Shown: positions 17,099-25,788 of the stretch, one piece after another
How positions within the stretch are numbered: the stretch's first letter is position 1
How the letters are laid out: the number at the start of each line of letters is the position of its first letter
Assembly (NCBI RefSeq): GCF_900537065.1
Contig: NZ_UNRC01000012.1
Span: forward strand, 1 to 59,632
Source of the DNA: Sphingorhabdus sp. Alg239-R122
GTDB taxonomy: Bacteria > Pseudomonadota > Alphaproteobacteria > Sphingomonadales > Sphingomonadaceae
Direction: 5' to 3'
Length of the DNA: 59,632 bases
Program-made: the position numbers and the translations under genes
The notes under the pieces: generated by a model
What the model saw: only the letters and a program-made list of their open reading frames with translations
Database searches by the model: none
Told to the model about the DNA's origin: nothing

Positions 17099-17480
17099 CT
17101 GTATCGCCTTTCGCACGTTCATAGCGCGTGTCCTCCATATCCATGCCAAACCGCTTGCCCAGTCGGCGATAGGATTCGCGGATTTCCTTTTCGCGCGCCT
17201 CGCGCAAGGCCTTGCGCTCTGCAATCTCTTCCATCAAAGCCTTGCGGGCGGCCAAAATCTCTTCATCGCTCCGCCCTTCATTCCAGTTTTCGACATAAAT
17301 GATCTTGTTCGGTTTAGGTTCGACTTCAAATCCTGATTCAAAAAAGAAGGCCGTGAAAATGAGCAGGCTGGCAAACAGCGCTGCGCCCATGAAATGGATT
17401 TTATAACGTTGCTCACCCTGCCATATCTCGACGAGATCGGCCCAGGCAGCACGTGGGGAAATGGTGCGAAAGAAGCTCAT
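17046..17480 (-). CDS. Hypothetical membrane-anchored coiled-coil protein
   Basis: A 144-aa protein. One membrane helix lies at about residues 30-50 (FMGAALFASLLIFTAFFF); a highly charged helix follows (RKALMEEIAERKALREAREKEIRESYRRLGKRFG), likely coiled coil, then an Ala/Gly/Pro/Ser-rich tail. No known family recognised. It overlaps ribD and probably shares its transcript, but nothing links it to riboflavin chemistry. Confidence 0.75.
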   Translation of the reverse strand: MSFFRTISPRAAWADLVEIWQGEQRYKIHFMGAALFASLLIFTAFFFESGFEVEPKPNKIIYVENWNEGRSDEEILAARKALMEEIAERKALREAREKEIRESYRRLGKRFGMDMEDTRYERAKGDTDAAGPSASEPTGQPAAK

Positions 17481-17561
17481 GAACGCCTATATAAAGCGCC
17501 TTTGCCCAATGCGCCAGTGGGCTTCACAGATAAACATACCCTCCATATGACGCAAAATGGC

Positions 17562-17591
17562 CCGGCCTACAGGGAGGGAATTACAGGCCGG
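17562..17591 (-). terminator. Probable terminator after tonB
   Basis: A 7-bp perfect stem, CCGGCCT at 17562-17568 and AGGCCGG at 17585-17591, with extra flanking G-C pairs. On the minus strand it is followed by CCATTTTG. It separates tonB from the ribD-proximal gene. Confidence 0.5.
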
Positions 17592-17639
17592 ACCATAAGT
17601 TTCCGGGTCTTTTGCCCGCAAATCGTTTGTGCCTTGTTC

Positions 17640-18347
17640 CTATGGCTCCATCTCGAACTTCAGACTGACAGTGTACCATGCCTCAATCTTCTCACCGCCT
17701 TCCGTGGCCGGATTGAAGCGCCATTTGCGTGACTGTCGCTCGGTTGCGCGAAAAAACGCATCGTGTGTTGCCTCCAGCCGCTCCAGTTTTTTTACGCGGC
17801 CATCGGTACCGACCAACACGCGTACCCTGACGGTTCCTTCAATCTCCTGCCGCTTCAGGCTGCCGGGATATATGGGCTGCATACTGGCCGCATAGCGCGG
17901 GCTGATGGATGGCGGCACAAAGACCGGGTCCGGCTTTGGCGCGATATCCTCAATCGGGAAACCCGTTCCCTTTCCGTCGATAATGCCGTCGTCAGTGCCA
18001 ATGCCCGTCAGATCAACTCCATCACCAATGCCTATCACATGGCTCGTATCATCATATGGCCGCGGAAGCGGAGTTGGAGGAGCATCGATACGCGTTTTGG
18101 GCTGGAAAGCAGGCTTGTCTGGCCTGTCGGGCACAGTTTCGTCAAGAACCGGGTTTGGGGGATCAACCTTGATCCGGATCGTATCCATGCCATCTTCTTC
18201 AGGCAGCTCATATACAACGGTCGACGGTATCAGGATCAGCGTTCCGATAACTGCCGCGTGAATCAGGAACGCTGCGCCAAAACTGGCTTTGCTGCCCGGC
18301 GGACTATATCCTGCCGATGGTTGGTATTTTGCCTGTGCATATACCAT
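17640..18347 (-). CDS. tonB: TonB family energy-transducing protein
   Basis: A 235-aa protein with the TonB plan: a membrane helix at residues 24-42 (FGAAFLIHAAVIGTLILIP), a Pro-rich periplasmic linker (DPPNPVLDETVPDRPDKP... DAPPTPLPRP), and a C-terminal domain with the MQPIYPGSLKRQEIEGTVRVRVLVGTDGRV and WRFNPATEGG signatures. It spans the periplasm and passes proton-motive energy from ExbBD to outer-membrane receptors, possibly the receptor at 9942. No exbB or exbD is adjacent. The linker is Gly/Asp-rich in its second half, an ordinary variation. Confidence 0.9.
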   Translation of the reverse strand: MVYAQAKYQPSAGYSPPGSKASFGAAFLIHAAVIGTLILIPSTVVYELPEEDGMDTIRIKVDPPNPVLDETVPDRPDKPAFQPKTRIDAPPTPLPRPYDDTSHVIGIGDGVDLTGIGTDDGIIDGKGTGFPIEDIAPKPDPVFVPPSISPRYAASMQPIYPGSLKRQEIEGTVRVRVLVGTDGRVKKLERLEATHDAFFRATERQSRKWRFNPATEGGEKIEAWYTVSLKFEMEP

Positions 18348-18588
18348 TTCATGCTCCTTTCATTCCCCAGTTACGGCGGATAACTTCCGCTCTATTATTG
18401 ATGTTATAACATATCATGTATAGAATGCAAAGTTTTCCCTTCTGCCGTTTTCTGATTGCCAGTTTCTGTGCATCGCACCTGCGCAAAGATTGCTGCAGGC
18501 AAAGTTTCCGCGAAGTTGCGGCGAAAGGTTTATGCAGCTACTGCAAAGCAGTTAACAGGATGGTATTCACTATGAGGACGCGCCATAT

Positions 18589-20451
18589 ATGACCGATTTC
18601 CTGCTGCTGGCATTCATTTTCCTTATAGCTGGCGTTATCGCCGTTCCCATTGCATCGCGCCTCGGCCTTGGATCCGTGCTGGGCTATCTGATCGCCGGAA
18701 TTGTAATCAGCCCAACGCTCAGCCTGCTGGGCGTGGATATCGTTGCGGTGCAGCATTTTGCCGAATTTGGCGTTGTGATGATGCTGTTTCTTGTCGGGCT
18801 CGAGCTCGAACCGAAACTGTTATGGGAAATGCGGACCCGGCTGCTGGGGCTGGGCGGTGGACAGGTACTGGGCACAGCGGCACTTATCATGGCCGCGGCC
18901 ATGCTGCTGGGTCAGCCATGGCAGATGGCATTGGCCATCGGTCTGGTGCTTGCGCTGTCTTCCACAGCCATCGTCCTGCAAACCCTCAATGAAAAGGGAC
19001 TCATGAAAAGCGACGGCGGACAGGCCAGCTTCTCGGTGCTGCTGTTTCAGGATATCGCCGTTATCCCCATGCTGGCCCTGCTACCGTTGCTCGCCATCCC
19101 CGGGCTAATACACGGCGGCGGCGCAGGACACGCGGAAAGCCTCAGCTTCATAGATGGTCTCAATTCATGGCAAACGGCCGTGGTGACTGTAGGCGCTATT
19201 GCGTTTGTGGTGCTGGGCGGCAATTATCTGACACGGCCCATATTCCGTTTTATCGCCGCTGCCAGGCTCAGGGAATTATTCACAGCCGCCGCCCTGATGA
19301 TGATAATCGGCGTTGCGTTGCTCATGACACTGGTCGGCCTGTCACCTGCGCTCGGCACATTTCTCGCAGGTGTGATCCTTGCCAATAGCGAATACCGGCA
19401 CGAACTGGAATCCGACATTGAGCCGTTCAAGGGATTGCTACTCGGGCTGTTCTTTATCACCGTGGGGGCGGGGATAAACTTCGCGCTCTTACAGGAAAGT
19501 TTCCTGCCTATCCTTGCACTGACACTGGGGCTGATACTGCTGAAAGCAGGGGTGCTCCTTATTCTGGGACACATATTCAAAATCCCGTGGGCCAGCCGCT
19601 GGCTGTTTGCGCTGGGCCTTGCGCAGGCCGGTGAATTCGGGTTTGTCCTGCTGGCTTTTACCGTTGCCAATGGTATCCTGCCCGAAGCGCTTGCAGACCA
19701 GCTCCTGCTGGTGGTGGCGCTGTCAATGCTGCTGACCCCGGCGCTGTTTATCCTCTATGACCGTGTGATCGCACCCTATTTCAATAGGGCACAGGATCGC
19801 GAAGCCGACGAGATAGAAGAACAGAGTCATATCATCATTGCCGGACGCGGGCGGGTTGGCGGCATCGTCGACCGCATGCTGGAAGCCGCAGGATTCAATG
19901 CTACTGTCATTGATTTCAGTTCGGAACAGCTCGGACGGCTACAGGCATTTGGCATCAACGCCTATTTTGGCGATGCAACGCGTCCTGACCTGCTCCATTC
20001 AGCAGGAATTGCGGAAGCAAAAGTCCTGGTCGTCGCAATCGATGGCAAAGAACAGATCAGCAAGCTGGTGGAATATGCGGTGCATCATTATCCGGACCTG
20101 CATGTCATTGCCCGCGCCGTGGACCGCGATCATGTCTATCAGCTCTGGGCGCTGGGATGCCGTGACATTATCCGCGAAACTTATGACAGTTCTGTTCGCA
20201 TGGGTCGTTCGACTTTCGAAGCGCTGGGCATTTCAGGCGAGGCCGCTGGTAAAATGTCCGATGTGTTTTGGGATCTCGACCGGCGATCAATGATCGAGTT
20301 TGCCGATGTGTACGACATCAATATCCTACCCCATGAAAATGATGCGCTGATCGCCAAAGTTCGACGCGTTCAAGAGGAATGGCAGCCTGAAGTATTCGAG
20401 AAAATGGGCTCTATCATGGACAAAGATAAAAAGGCTAACGATAAACCATAA
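18589..20451 (+). CDS. CPA2 family monovalent cation/proton antiporter (KefB/KefC-like)
   Basis: A 620-aa protein. The first ~400 residues contain about 12 membrane segments of the Na+/H+ exchanger fold, starting FLLLAFIFLIAGVIAVPIA and including GLVLALSSTAIVLQTL and ALGLAQAGEFGFVLLAF. Residues about 415-550 form a TrkA-N/RCK Rossmann domain (HIIIAGRGRVGGIVDRMLEAAG ... YFGDATRPDLL). Family members exchange K+ or Na+ for protons and can be gated by nucleotides or glutathione adducts. It is monocistronic behind a 241-bp upstream region in which I see no clear regulatory site. Confidence 0.9.
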   Translation: MTDFLLLAFIFLIAGVIAVPIASRLGLGSVLGYLIAGIVISPTLSLLGVDIVAVQHFAEFGVVMMLFLVGLELEPKLLWEMRTRLLGLGGGQVLGTAALIMAAAMLLGQPWQMALAIGLVLALSSTAIVLQTLNEKGLMKSDGGQASFSVLLFQDIAVIPMLALLPLLAIPGLIHGGGAGHAESLSFIDGLNSWQTAVVTVGAIAFVVLGGNYLTRPIFRFIAAARLRELFTAAALMMIIGVALLMTLVGLSPALGTFLAGVILANSEYRHELESDIEPFKGLLLGLFFITVGAGINFALLQESFLPILALTLGLILLKAGVLLILGHIFKIPWASRWLFALGLAQAGEFGFVLLAFTVANGILPEALADQLLLVVALSMLLTPALFILYDRVIAPYFNRAQDREADEIEEQSHIIIAGRGRVGGIVDRMLEAAGFNATVIDFSSEQLGRLQAFGINAYFGDATRPDLLHSAGIAEAKVLVVAIDGKEQISKLVEYAVHHYPDLHVIARAVDRDHVYQLWALGCRDIIRETYDSSVRMGRSTFEALGISGEAAGKMSDVFWDLDRRSMIEFADVYDINILPHENDALIAKVRRVQEEWQPEVFEKMGSIMDKDKKANDKP

Positions 20452-20486
20452 CCCGCCTGCCTTCTTGCCATTTAAAGTCCTGTAAT

Positions 20487-20500
20487 TTGAGCTGGATCAA
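20487..20500. promoter_or_regulatory. FNR/FnrL box 1 upstream of ompW
   Basis: TTGAGCTGGATCAA, nine of ten consensus positions of TTGAT-N4-ATCAA. It lies 77 bp before the ompW start. Confidence 0.65.
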
Positions 20501-20508
20501 CAATCTGC

Positions 20509-20522
20509 TTGTTCCAGATCAA
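20509..20522. promoter_or_regulatory. FNR/FnrL box 2 upstream of ompW
   Basis: TTGTTCCAGATCAA, nine of ten consensus positions, 22 bp (two helical turns) centre-to-centre from box 1. Confidence 0.55.
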
Positions 20523-20576
20523 TGAACTTTTATATCCGAATTCTACTGTCTTTCATGAATAAAGGAAGGACAGATT

Positions 20577-21245
20577 ATGACACATATACAAAAGATTTTT
20601 ACCGGTGTAGTTTTGGCAGGCGTTGCTTTTTCGGCTGCACCCGCGATGGCAAAACAGGGTGATGTGCTGCTGCGGGTCCGCGCCATAGACGTCATACCAA
20701 ACGAGGAAAGCGGCGATGTACTGCCTGGTTTTCCCGGCGAGCAGGTCAGCGTCAATAATTCCATCATGCCCGAAGTCGACGTGACCTATATGGCCACGGA
20801 CAATATCGGGTTCGAACTGATTGCCGCGACTACAAAACATAATGCATCGGGCAAGACTGGCACAACAGGCTCACTGGGCAAGTTGGCATCAACATGGGTG
20901 CTGCCACCAACGTTGACAGCGCAATATCATTTCATTCCCGAAGGGAAAGTGCGACCTTATGTAGGCGCAGGCATTAACTACACTCTGTTCTACTCGGAAG
21001 ATGCGAGCAGCGCGTTGGAAAATGCTGTGGGAACAACGCGGGTGAGCATGAATGACAGCTTTGGCTGGGCCGCGCAGGCAGGTGTGGATTTCGAACTGAA
21101 TGAACGCATGTTCCTGAATGTCGATGTCAAATATATCGATATCGACACCACGGCACGCCTTGATACCACCGCCGCAGGCACGCAGCGTGTCCGTATTTCG
21201 CTTGACCCGGTGGTCATCGGCGTTGGTCTGGGCATCAAGCTCTAG
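20577..21245 (+). CDS. ompW: OmpW family outer-membrane protein
   Basis: A 222-aa protein. A signal peptide ends at APAMA (residue 24). The mature protein shows the OmpW eight-stranded barrel pattern: GDVLLRVRAIDVIP first strand, LPPTLTAQYHFIPEGKVRPYVGAGINYTLF, SFGWAAQAGVDFELNERMFLNVDVKYIDI, and a final PVVIGVGLGIKL. OmpW proteins form small hydrophobic channels in the outer membrane. E. coli ompW is FNR-regulated, and two FNR boxes lie upstream here, matching that logic. A strong terminator follows. Confidence 0.93.
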   Translation: MTHIQKIFTGVVLAGVAFSAAPAMAKQGDVLLRVRAIDVIPNEESGDVLPGFPGEQVSVNNSIMPEVDVTYMATDNIGFELIAATTKHNASGKTGTTGSLGKLASTWVLPPTLTAQYHFIPEGKVRPYVGAGINYTLFYSEDASSALENAVGTTRVSMNDSFGWAAQAGVDFELNERMFLNVDVKYIDIDTTARLDTTAAGTQRVRISLDPVVIGVGLGIKL

Positions 21246-21269
21246 GCATTATACGAAACCAACCCTTGT

Positions 21270-21300
21270 AAAGCCGGGCCAGTCATGCTGGTCCGGCTTT
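21270..21300. terminator. Bidirectional Rho-independent terminator between ompW and the cco operon
   Basis: A 13-bp stem (AAAGCCGG-G-CCAG with CTGG-T-CCGGCTTT, one G-T pair) and a 5-nt loop, followed on the plus strand by ATGCTTTTTG. It lies between convergent genes and touches the last codon of the minus-strand gene ending at 21299. Confidence 0.85.
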
Positions 21301-21544
21301 ATGCTTTTTGGGCAGGCTTTTTGCGTGAGCACATGGCATGGCACGCCTTGGCACAGTCTTCCGGCGCTTCATCGCCCTCACGCTCAATGGGAATAGCAAC
21401 GGTACGTACCACGCCACTGGGGTCACATATGCCCATAAGCAGCATTTCCCCTGATCCCGCCATGGCTGGAACCGGGATCGCCATGGCCGTGACCGCCAGT
21501 ACGGCAAGCAATTTCGGCAGAGCAAGCAGCTTAAGTTTCTGCAT
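21299..21544 (-). CDS. Small secreted Cys-rich protein at the end of the cco operon
   Basis: The start chosen is ATG 21544, which overlaps the ccoS end by 14 nt, the spacing used elsewhere in this operon. The 81-aa product has a signal peptide ending near PVPAMAG (residue ~29), then a short mature part with ICDPSG and a C-terminal CAKACHAMCSRKK, giving four cysteines and one histidine. I do not recognise a family. The setting after ccoI and ccoS suggests an oxidase-assembly or copper-handling role; that is inference. Codon use looks like its neighbours. Confidence 0.65.
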   Translation of the reverse strand: MQKLKLLALPKLLAVLAVTAMAIPVPAMAGSGEMLLMGICDPSGVVRTVAIPIEREGDEAPEDCAKACHAMCSRKKPAQKA

Positions 21545-21710
21545 CACTATTCTCACTGCTTTCGCCCGCATCTTCATCATCAATCAGAACGCGGTGCGAC
21601 GCGCCTTCCAGGTCCTCAAACTGACCGTTGCGCATCGCCCAGAAGAAAAAACCGAGCCCGCACAGCCCCATGAACAGGGCAATGGGAATGAGGATAGCCA
21701 ATCCGCTCAT
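21531..21710 (-). CDS. ccoS: cbb3 oxidase maturation protein CcoS
   Basis: A 59-aa protein starting MSGLAILIPIALFMGLCGLGFFFWAMRNGQFEDLEG: a single membrane helix followed by the FxWAxxxGQFxDLEGxxxRxL signature of CcoS, and an acidic tail. CcoS is needed for cofactor insertion into CcoN. The start at ATG 21710 lies 13 nt after the ccoI stop; the longer in-frame reading would overlap ccoI and lacks the family start. Confidence 0.92.
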   Translation of the reverse strand: MSGLAILIPIALFMGLCGLGFFFWAMRNGQFEDLEGASHRVLIDDEDAGESSENSDAET

Positions 21711-21723
21711 GATTCCAGGCCGC

Positions 21724-23853
21724 TCACTTTGCAGCTCCGCGCAGACGCAGCGCATTGCCAACCACAATCAGCGAAGATAGCGACATGGCAATCGCAGCGA
21801 TCAGCGGCGTCACCATGCCCGCAAGCGCAAGCGGTACCGCAAAAATATTATAACCGATGGCTAGCGCAAAATTCTGCCGTACGATACGCCCTGTCTGGCG
21901 TGCTGCCTTTACCGCAAGAACCACGGGCATCAGCGAATCAGAGGTAAATACGGAATCGGCCGCCTGTTGTCCGACATCACTTGCAGACCCCGGCGCCATG
22001 GATACATAGGCCGCGGCCAATGCTGGACCATCGTTCAGGCCATCCCCCACCATCAGCAACTTGTGCCCTGCATCGCCCAGCCGCTTTATGGTCTCAACCT
22101 TGTCTTCAGGTTTCGCCCCCGCCTGCGCAGTAATGCCAAGTTCGTTCGCCACGACCGAAACCGCCTCTATACGGTCCCCCGAAATAATGGATGCAGAAAG
22201 CCCCAATTGCGTCAATTCGGCAATTGCGGCTTTGCTGCCTGGCCGCAGCATATCTGTCATTTCAATAAGCTGCGATTCTTCGCCAATGGTGAGGGCCGTG
22301 GATATATGCGCACCCGCTTTTTCGGCGCGGCCCAAATAAACAGCGATGCCTTCCCAAAGCGCCGAAACACCATCCCCTGCCATTTCCTGCACACTGCTAA
22401 GTTCCGCTGGCGTGACGCCTTCACGCACCAATGCTCGCACCAGGCCCTGGCTCACCGGGTGGCGGCTTGATTGCGCCAACGCGAGCGCCACCATTTTTTC
22501 GGTCAATGAAAGCCCGTCTGTGTCAATGGGCCGGGGTTGACCCATGGTAAGCGTGCCCGTCTTGTCAAACAGCACCCGGTCCGCATCGGCCAACCGTTCA
22601 AGCGCACTGCCATCCTTGACCAGCACACCTTTGCGCATCAGCGCACCTGATGCCACAACCTGTGCCGCCGGAACCGCAAGACCCAAGGCGCACGGACAAG
22701 TGATAATCAGCACCGCGACCGCGATCAGCAGCGACTGGTGCCAACCTGCCCCTGCGATCATCCAGCCCACAAAAGCCAGCAGCGCGAGACTGTGTACGGC
22801 GGGCGCGTAATAACGCGCCGCGCGGTCGGCGACGCGGACATAAAAAGAACGGTGCTGCCCTGCTTCGTCCATTAACCGCGCTATATCGGCAATACTTGTG
22901 TCGCGGCCCGTGGCGGTCACGCGCACATGCACCGGTGCATCCATATTCATCGTGCCAGCCAGTACAGCGTCGTCCTTACCCAGCATCTGCGGATCGCTTT
23001 CTCCCGTCAGCATCGACATGTTAAAACCGCTTTGTCCCTGTTCGATCACACCATCAGCCGCCAGGCTTTCCCCCGCCGCCACCAGCATTGTCATACCAGG
23101 CTGGATATCCACCGCTTTTGTCCAGACGGTGGTGCCATCCCCCTGCACCACCATCGCCCCCGGCGCTGTCTTGCCGAGCAGCGCCGAAATACCCTCACGC
23201 GCACGGTCGCGCATCATGCCATCAAGCACGCGCCCCGCCAGCAGAAAGAAAAGCAGCATCACCGCGCCATCAAAATAGGCATGCGGGCCGCTGGTAATGG
23301 TTTCATAAAGGCTAAGCGCCGTCGCCAGAATGATGCCAATCGAGATCGGCACATCCATATTGGTGCGACCATAGCGCAGCGCCATCGCCGCCGAAGCGAA
23401 AAAAGGCCGCCCGGAATAAGCAATCACCGGAATGGCAATTAACGCGGACAGCATATGAAACAGATCACGCGTCACCCCGACCGCGCCTGACCAGACGCTG
23501 ACCGACAGCAGCATGATATTCATCATGCCAAAACCCGCCACCGCAAGCGCACGCAGCAACCGCGCCGTATCCCCGCGATCTTCAGCCAATGGATTTTCGG
23601 CGAGTATCTGCGCTTCAAAACCCAGTTTTTCTATCGCTCGCAATATCCTGTCTTCGGTGAGCTCTGGTGCATGCGACACGGCCACTTGCTTGGCCGAAAA
23701 GTTGACCCGCGCAGCGGCCACGCCCGGCATTTCGGAAAGGCCGCGCTCTATTTTGGAAATACACCCTGCACAGCGCATAGTCGGCACGGCAAAGCGGCTG
23801 TCTTCGCATGCGGCATTTTCCGCCGCATCATGCAAAGGCAGCGCCGCGTTCAT
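21724..23853 (-). CDS. ccoI: Copper-translocating P-type ATPase CcoI/FixI
   Basis: A 709-aa P1B-type ATPase: N-terminal heavy-metal domain with MRCAGC (Cys28, Cys31), membrane helices, TCPCALGLAVP metal-passage motif, phosphorylation motif DKTGTLTMG, and GDGLNDGPALAAA hinge. CcoI-type pumps export copper at low rate to supply the CuB site of cbb3 oxidase. Its ATG overlaps the ccoH stop by 4 nt. Confidence 0.95.
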   Translation of the reverse strand: MNAALPLHDAAENAACEDSRFAVPTMRCAGCISKIERGLSEMPGVAAARVNFSAKQVAVSHAPELTEDRILRAIEKLGFEAQILAENPLAEDRGDTARLLRALAVAGFGMMNIMLLSVSVWSGAVGVTRDLFHMLSALIAIPVIAYSGRPFFASAAMALRYGRTNMDVPISIGIILATALSLYETITSGPHAYFDGAVMLLFFLLAGRVLDGMMRDRAREGISALLGKTAPGAMVVQGDGTTVWTKAVDIQPGMTMLVAAGESLAADGVIEQGQSGFNMSMLTGESDPQMLGKDDAVLAGTMNMDAPVHVRVTATGRDTSIADIARLMDEAGQHRSFYVRVADRAARYYAPAVHSLALLAFVGWMIAGAGWHQSLLIAVAVLIITCPCALGLAVPAAQVVASGALMRKGVLVKDGSALERLADADRVLFDKTGTLTMGQPRPIDTDGLSLTEKMVALALAQSSRHPVSQGLVRALVREGVTPAELSSVQEMAGDGVSALWEGIAVYLGRAEKAGAHISTALTIGEESQLIEMTDMLRPGSKAAIAELTQLGLSASIISGDRIEAVSVVANELGITAQAGAKPEDKVETIKRLGDAGHKLLMVGDGLNDGPALAAAYVSMAPGSASDVGQQAADSVFTSDSLMPVVLAVKAARQTGRIVRQNFALAIGYNIFAVPLALAGMVTPLIAAIAMSLSSLIVVGNALRLRGAAK

Positions 23854-24338
23854 TTTACTTCACCCAGCGTGACATGGTCACGCCCGTCTTTCTGCACATG
23901 GATTTTCAGTTTCCACCGGCCAGCGGGCAGGTCTTCGCGGCTCTGATACGTGCCCGCCGTACCTTCTTGCATAGTCAGCGTAAACGGATCAGTGCGCCCC
24001 ACCGGATGATCGGCTAGCACTTTGATCTGCGCATCGGTAAGCGCAGCACCGTTTTTATCCGACAGGTCAATCTGTAACCTGCCACCCTGACGTGCGGGCT
24101 TGCCCACATTCCAGCCATATGCATCCTGTACCTCGGCTTTTGCCAGCCAGTCATTATATTTCTGGCTGGCGACATAGCTGTTATCAACCACCGTCCCGCC
24201 AAAGCTGGAAATCGCGAAGCGCGCCATAGTGAAATTGACAGCAGCGATCACACCGAAAAAAGCCACGAACATCCATGTCGCGTGATAGCCGGTGAATTTC
24301 TTGCGCCCTCGCCGTTCCGTATCGCCGCGATCACTCAC
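23850..24338 (-). CDS. ccoH: FixH/CcoH family protein
   Basis: About 162 aa. A membrane helix (WMFVAFFGVIAAVNFTMARFA) is followed by the FixH signature NSYVASQKYNDWLAKAEVQDAYGW and a periplasmic Ig-like domain ending in WKLKIHVQKDG. CcoH assists cbb3 assembly. GTG 24338 is preferred, with GGGAGA 5 nt upstream and 1 nt after the ccoG stop; the alternative TTG 24359 would overlap ccoG by 20 nt. Confidence 0.9.
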   Translation of the reverse strand: MSDRGDTERRGRKKFTGYHATWMFVAFFGVIAAVNFTMARFAISSFGGTVVDNSYVASQKYNDWLAKAEVQDAYGWNVGKPARQGGRLQIDLSDKNGAALTDAQIKVLADHPVGRTDPFTLTMQEGTAGTYQSREDLPAGRWKLKIHVQKDGRDHVTLGEVK

Positions 24339-24339
24339 A

Positions 24340-25788
24340 TCATTCTCCCGGCCGTTCAAAGAACAGCTCTTCGATATCAGTCACGGCATCTTCATCCGTA
24401 CCGCGCACACTCATCTTATAGGCCTGCTTACCGCCTTCACGTGGGCCCGCAACGAACAACCGCACCTTGGCGACACTGTCAGCGGCAACTTTTGTGGTCA
24501 ATTTCGTCTGCGTATCCGGACGGGCAGTTCCGCCCGCCCATAGTGTCGCGCCTTCAAGTCCGGAAATGGCAATTTCCACTTCGCGCGGACGGCTTTCCAT
24601 GTTGCGTATCTTCGCGGTGTAGCTGTTGCGGATCTCCCCGCCCGCAAGCTGCACATAGACAGGGTTGCGGTCATGCTGGACTGCGATGTCCAATCGTGTG
24701 CGATTGCCAAGCGTAAACAGCATGGCAAGACCAATTGCGGCCCACACCCCGAAATAGACAAGCGTGCGCGGGCGCAGCAGCGTCTTCCAGGTCGGCGGCG
24801 TTTCCGCGCCCTTGGCCTCCGCCTCCGCATCATCGGCGGTGATATAGTCGATCAGGCCGCGAGGCCGGCCGACCTGCCCCATCACCTTGTCACATGCGTC
24901 AATACACAGCGCACAGGTGATGCACCCGATCTGTGGGCCTTCACGAATGTCAATGCCAGTCGGACACACTGCCACACACTGGTTGCAGTCAACACAGTCG
25001 CCATAAATATCGGGATTGGCTTTCGCTTTCTTGACGCTCCCACGCTCTTCACCACGCCAGTCCTTATATGTAACCAGCAGCGATTTTTCGTCCATCATCG
25101 CAGTCTGGATGCGCGGCCACGGGCACATATAGACGCACACCTGTTCACGCATAAAACCGCCGAAAATAAAGGTAATCGCGGTCAATATACCAACCGTTGC
25201 ATAGGCCACCATTGCCGCCTGACCGGTCCAGAAATCCACGGTCAAAGTGGGCGCATCGGCAAAGTACATGATCCACGCGCCGCCTGTCCAGAAAGCGATA
25301 AACAGCCAGATGGCCCATTTCGACAGGCGTTTGAAAATCTTCTGCGGTCCCCATGGCGCATCTTTCAGCCGGAATTGCGCATTGCGATCACCATCGACAA
25401 AGCGTTCGACATGCTGGAACAGGTCGGTCCATACCGTCTGCGGACAGGCATAGCCACACCAGGCCCGGCCCACCGCAGATGTGACCAGGAAAAGGCCGAT
25501 GCCCGCCATTACCAGCAGCCCGGCCACATAATAGAATTCATGCGGCCAGATTTCGATGTTGAACATGTAGAAACGCCGGTTCGCCAGATCCACCAACACC
25601 GCCTGATCGGGTGCATGGGGTCCGCGGTCCCACCGGATCCATGGCGTGATGTAATAGATGGCGAGCGTGATCGCCATGATACCCCATTTCAGGCGGCGGT
25701 AAAACCCGTCCACGGCTTTTGGAAAAACCTCTTTACGGCTTTCATAAAGCTGGATTTCGGGGCCGCCTGCGGGCTTAAGACTGGACAT
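24340..25788 (-). CDS. ccoG: cbb3 oxidase accessory protein CcoG (RdxA/FixG), 4Fe-4S
   Basis: The start is at ATG 25788 (MSSLKPAGG), preceded by GGGAAAG and overlapping the ccoP stop by 14 nt; the longer reading frame runs inside ccoP. The 482-aa protein has several membrane helices, the AWCGYACPQTVW and VCVYMCPWPRIQ cysteine motifs, and two 4Fe-4S clusters (CVDCNQCVAVCPTG; CITCALCIDACD), then a C-terminal Ig-like domain. CcoG reduces copper(II) for delivery to cbb3 oxidase. Confidence 0.95.
   Translation of the reverse strand: MSSLKPAGGPEIQLYESRKEVFPKAVDGFYRRLKWGIMAITLAIYYITPWIRWDRGPHAPDQAVLVDLANRRFYMFNIEIWPHEFYYVAGLLVMAGIGLFLVTSAVGRAWCGYACPQTVWTDLFQHVERFVDGDRNAQFRLKDAPWGPQKIFKRLSKWAIWLFIAFWTGGAWIMYFADAPTLTVDFWTGQAAMVAYATVGILTAITFIFGGFMREQVCVYMCPWPRIQTAMMDEKSLLVTYKDWRGEERGSVKKAKANPDIYGDCVDCNQCVAVCPTGIDIREGPQIGCITCALCIDACDKVMGQVGRPRGLIDYITADDAEAEAKGAETPPTWKTLLRPRTLVYFGVWAAIGLAMLFTLGNRTRLDIAVQHDRNPVYVQLAGGEIRNSYTAKIRNMESRPREVEIAISGLEGATLWAGGTARPDTQTKLTTKVAADSVAKVRLFVAGPREGGKQAYKMSVRGTDEDAVTDIEELFFERPGE

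Noticed and set aside
16091-17224. Longer ribD reading frame starting at 17224
   Set aside because: The first 42 codons lie inside the upstream gene and have no RibD similarity; AAAGGCG points to ATG 17098.
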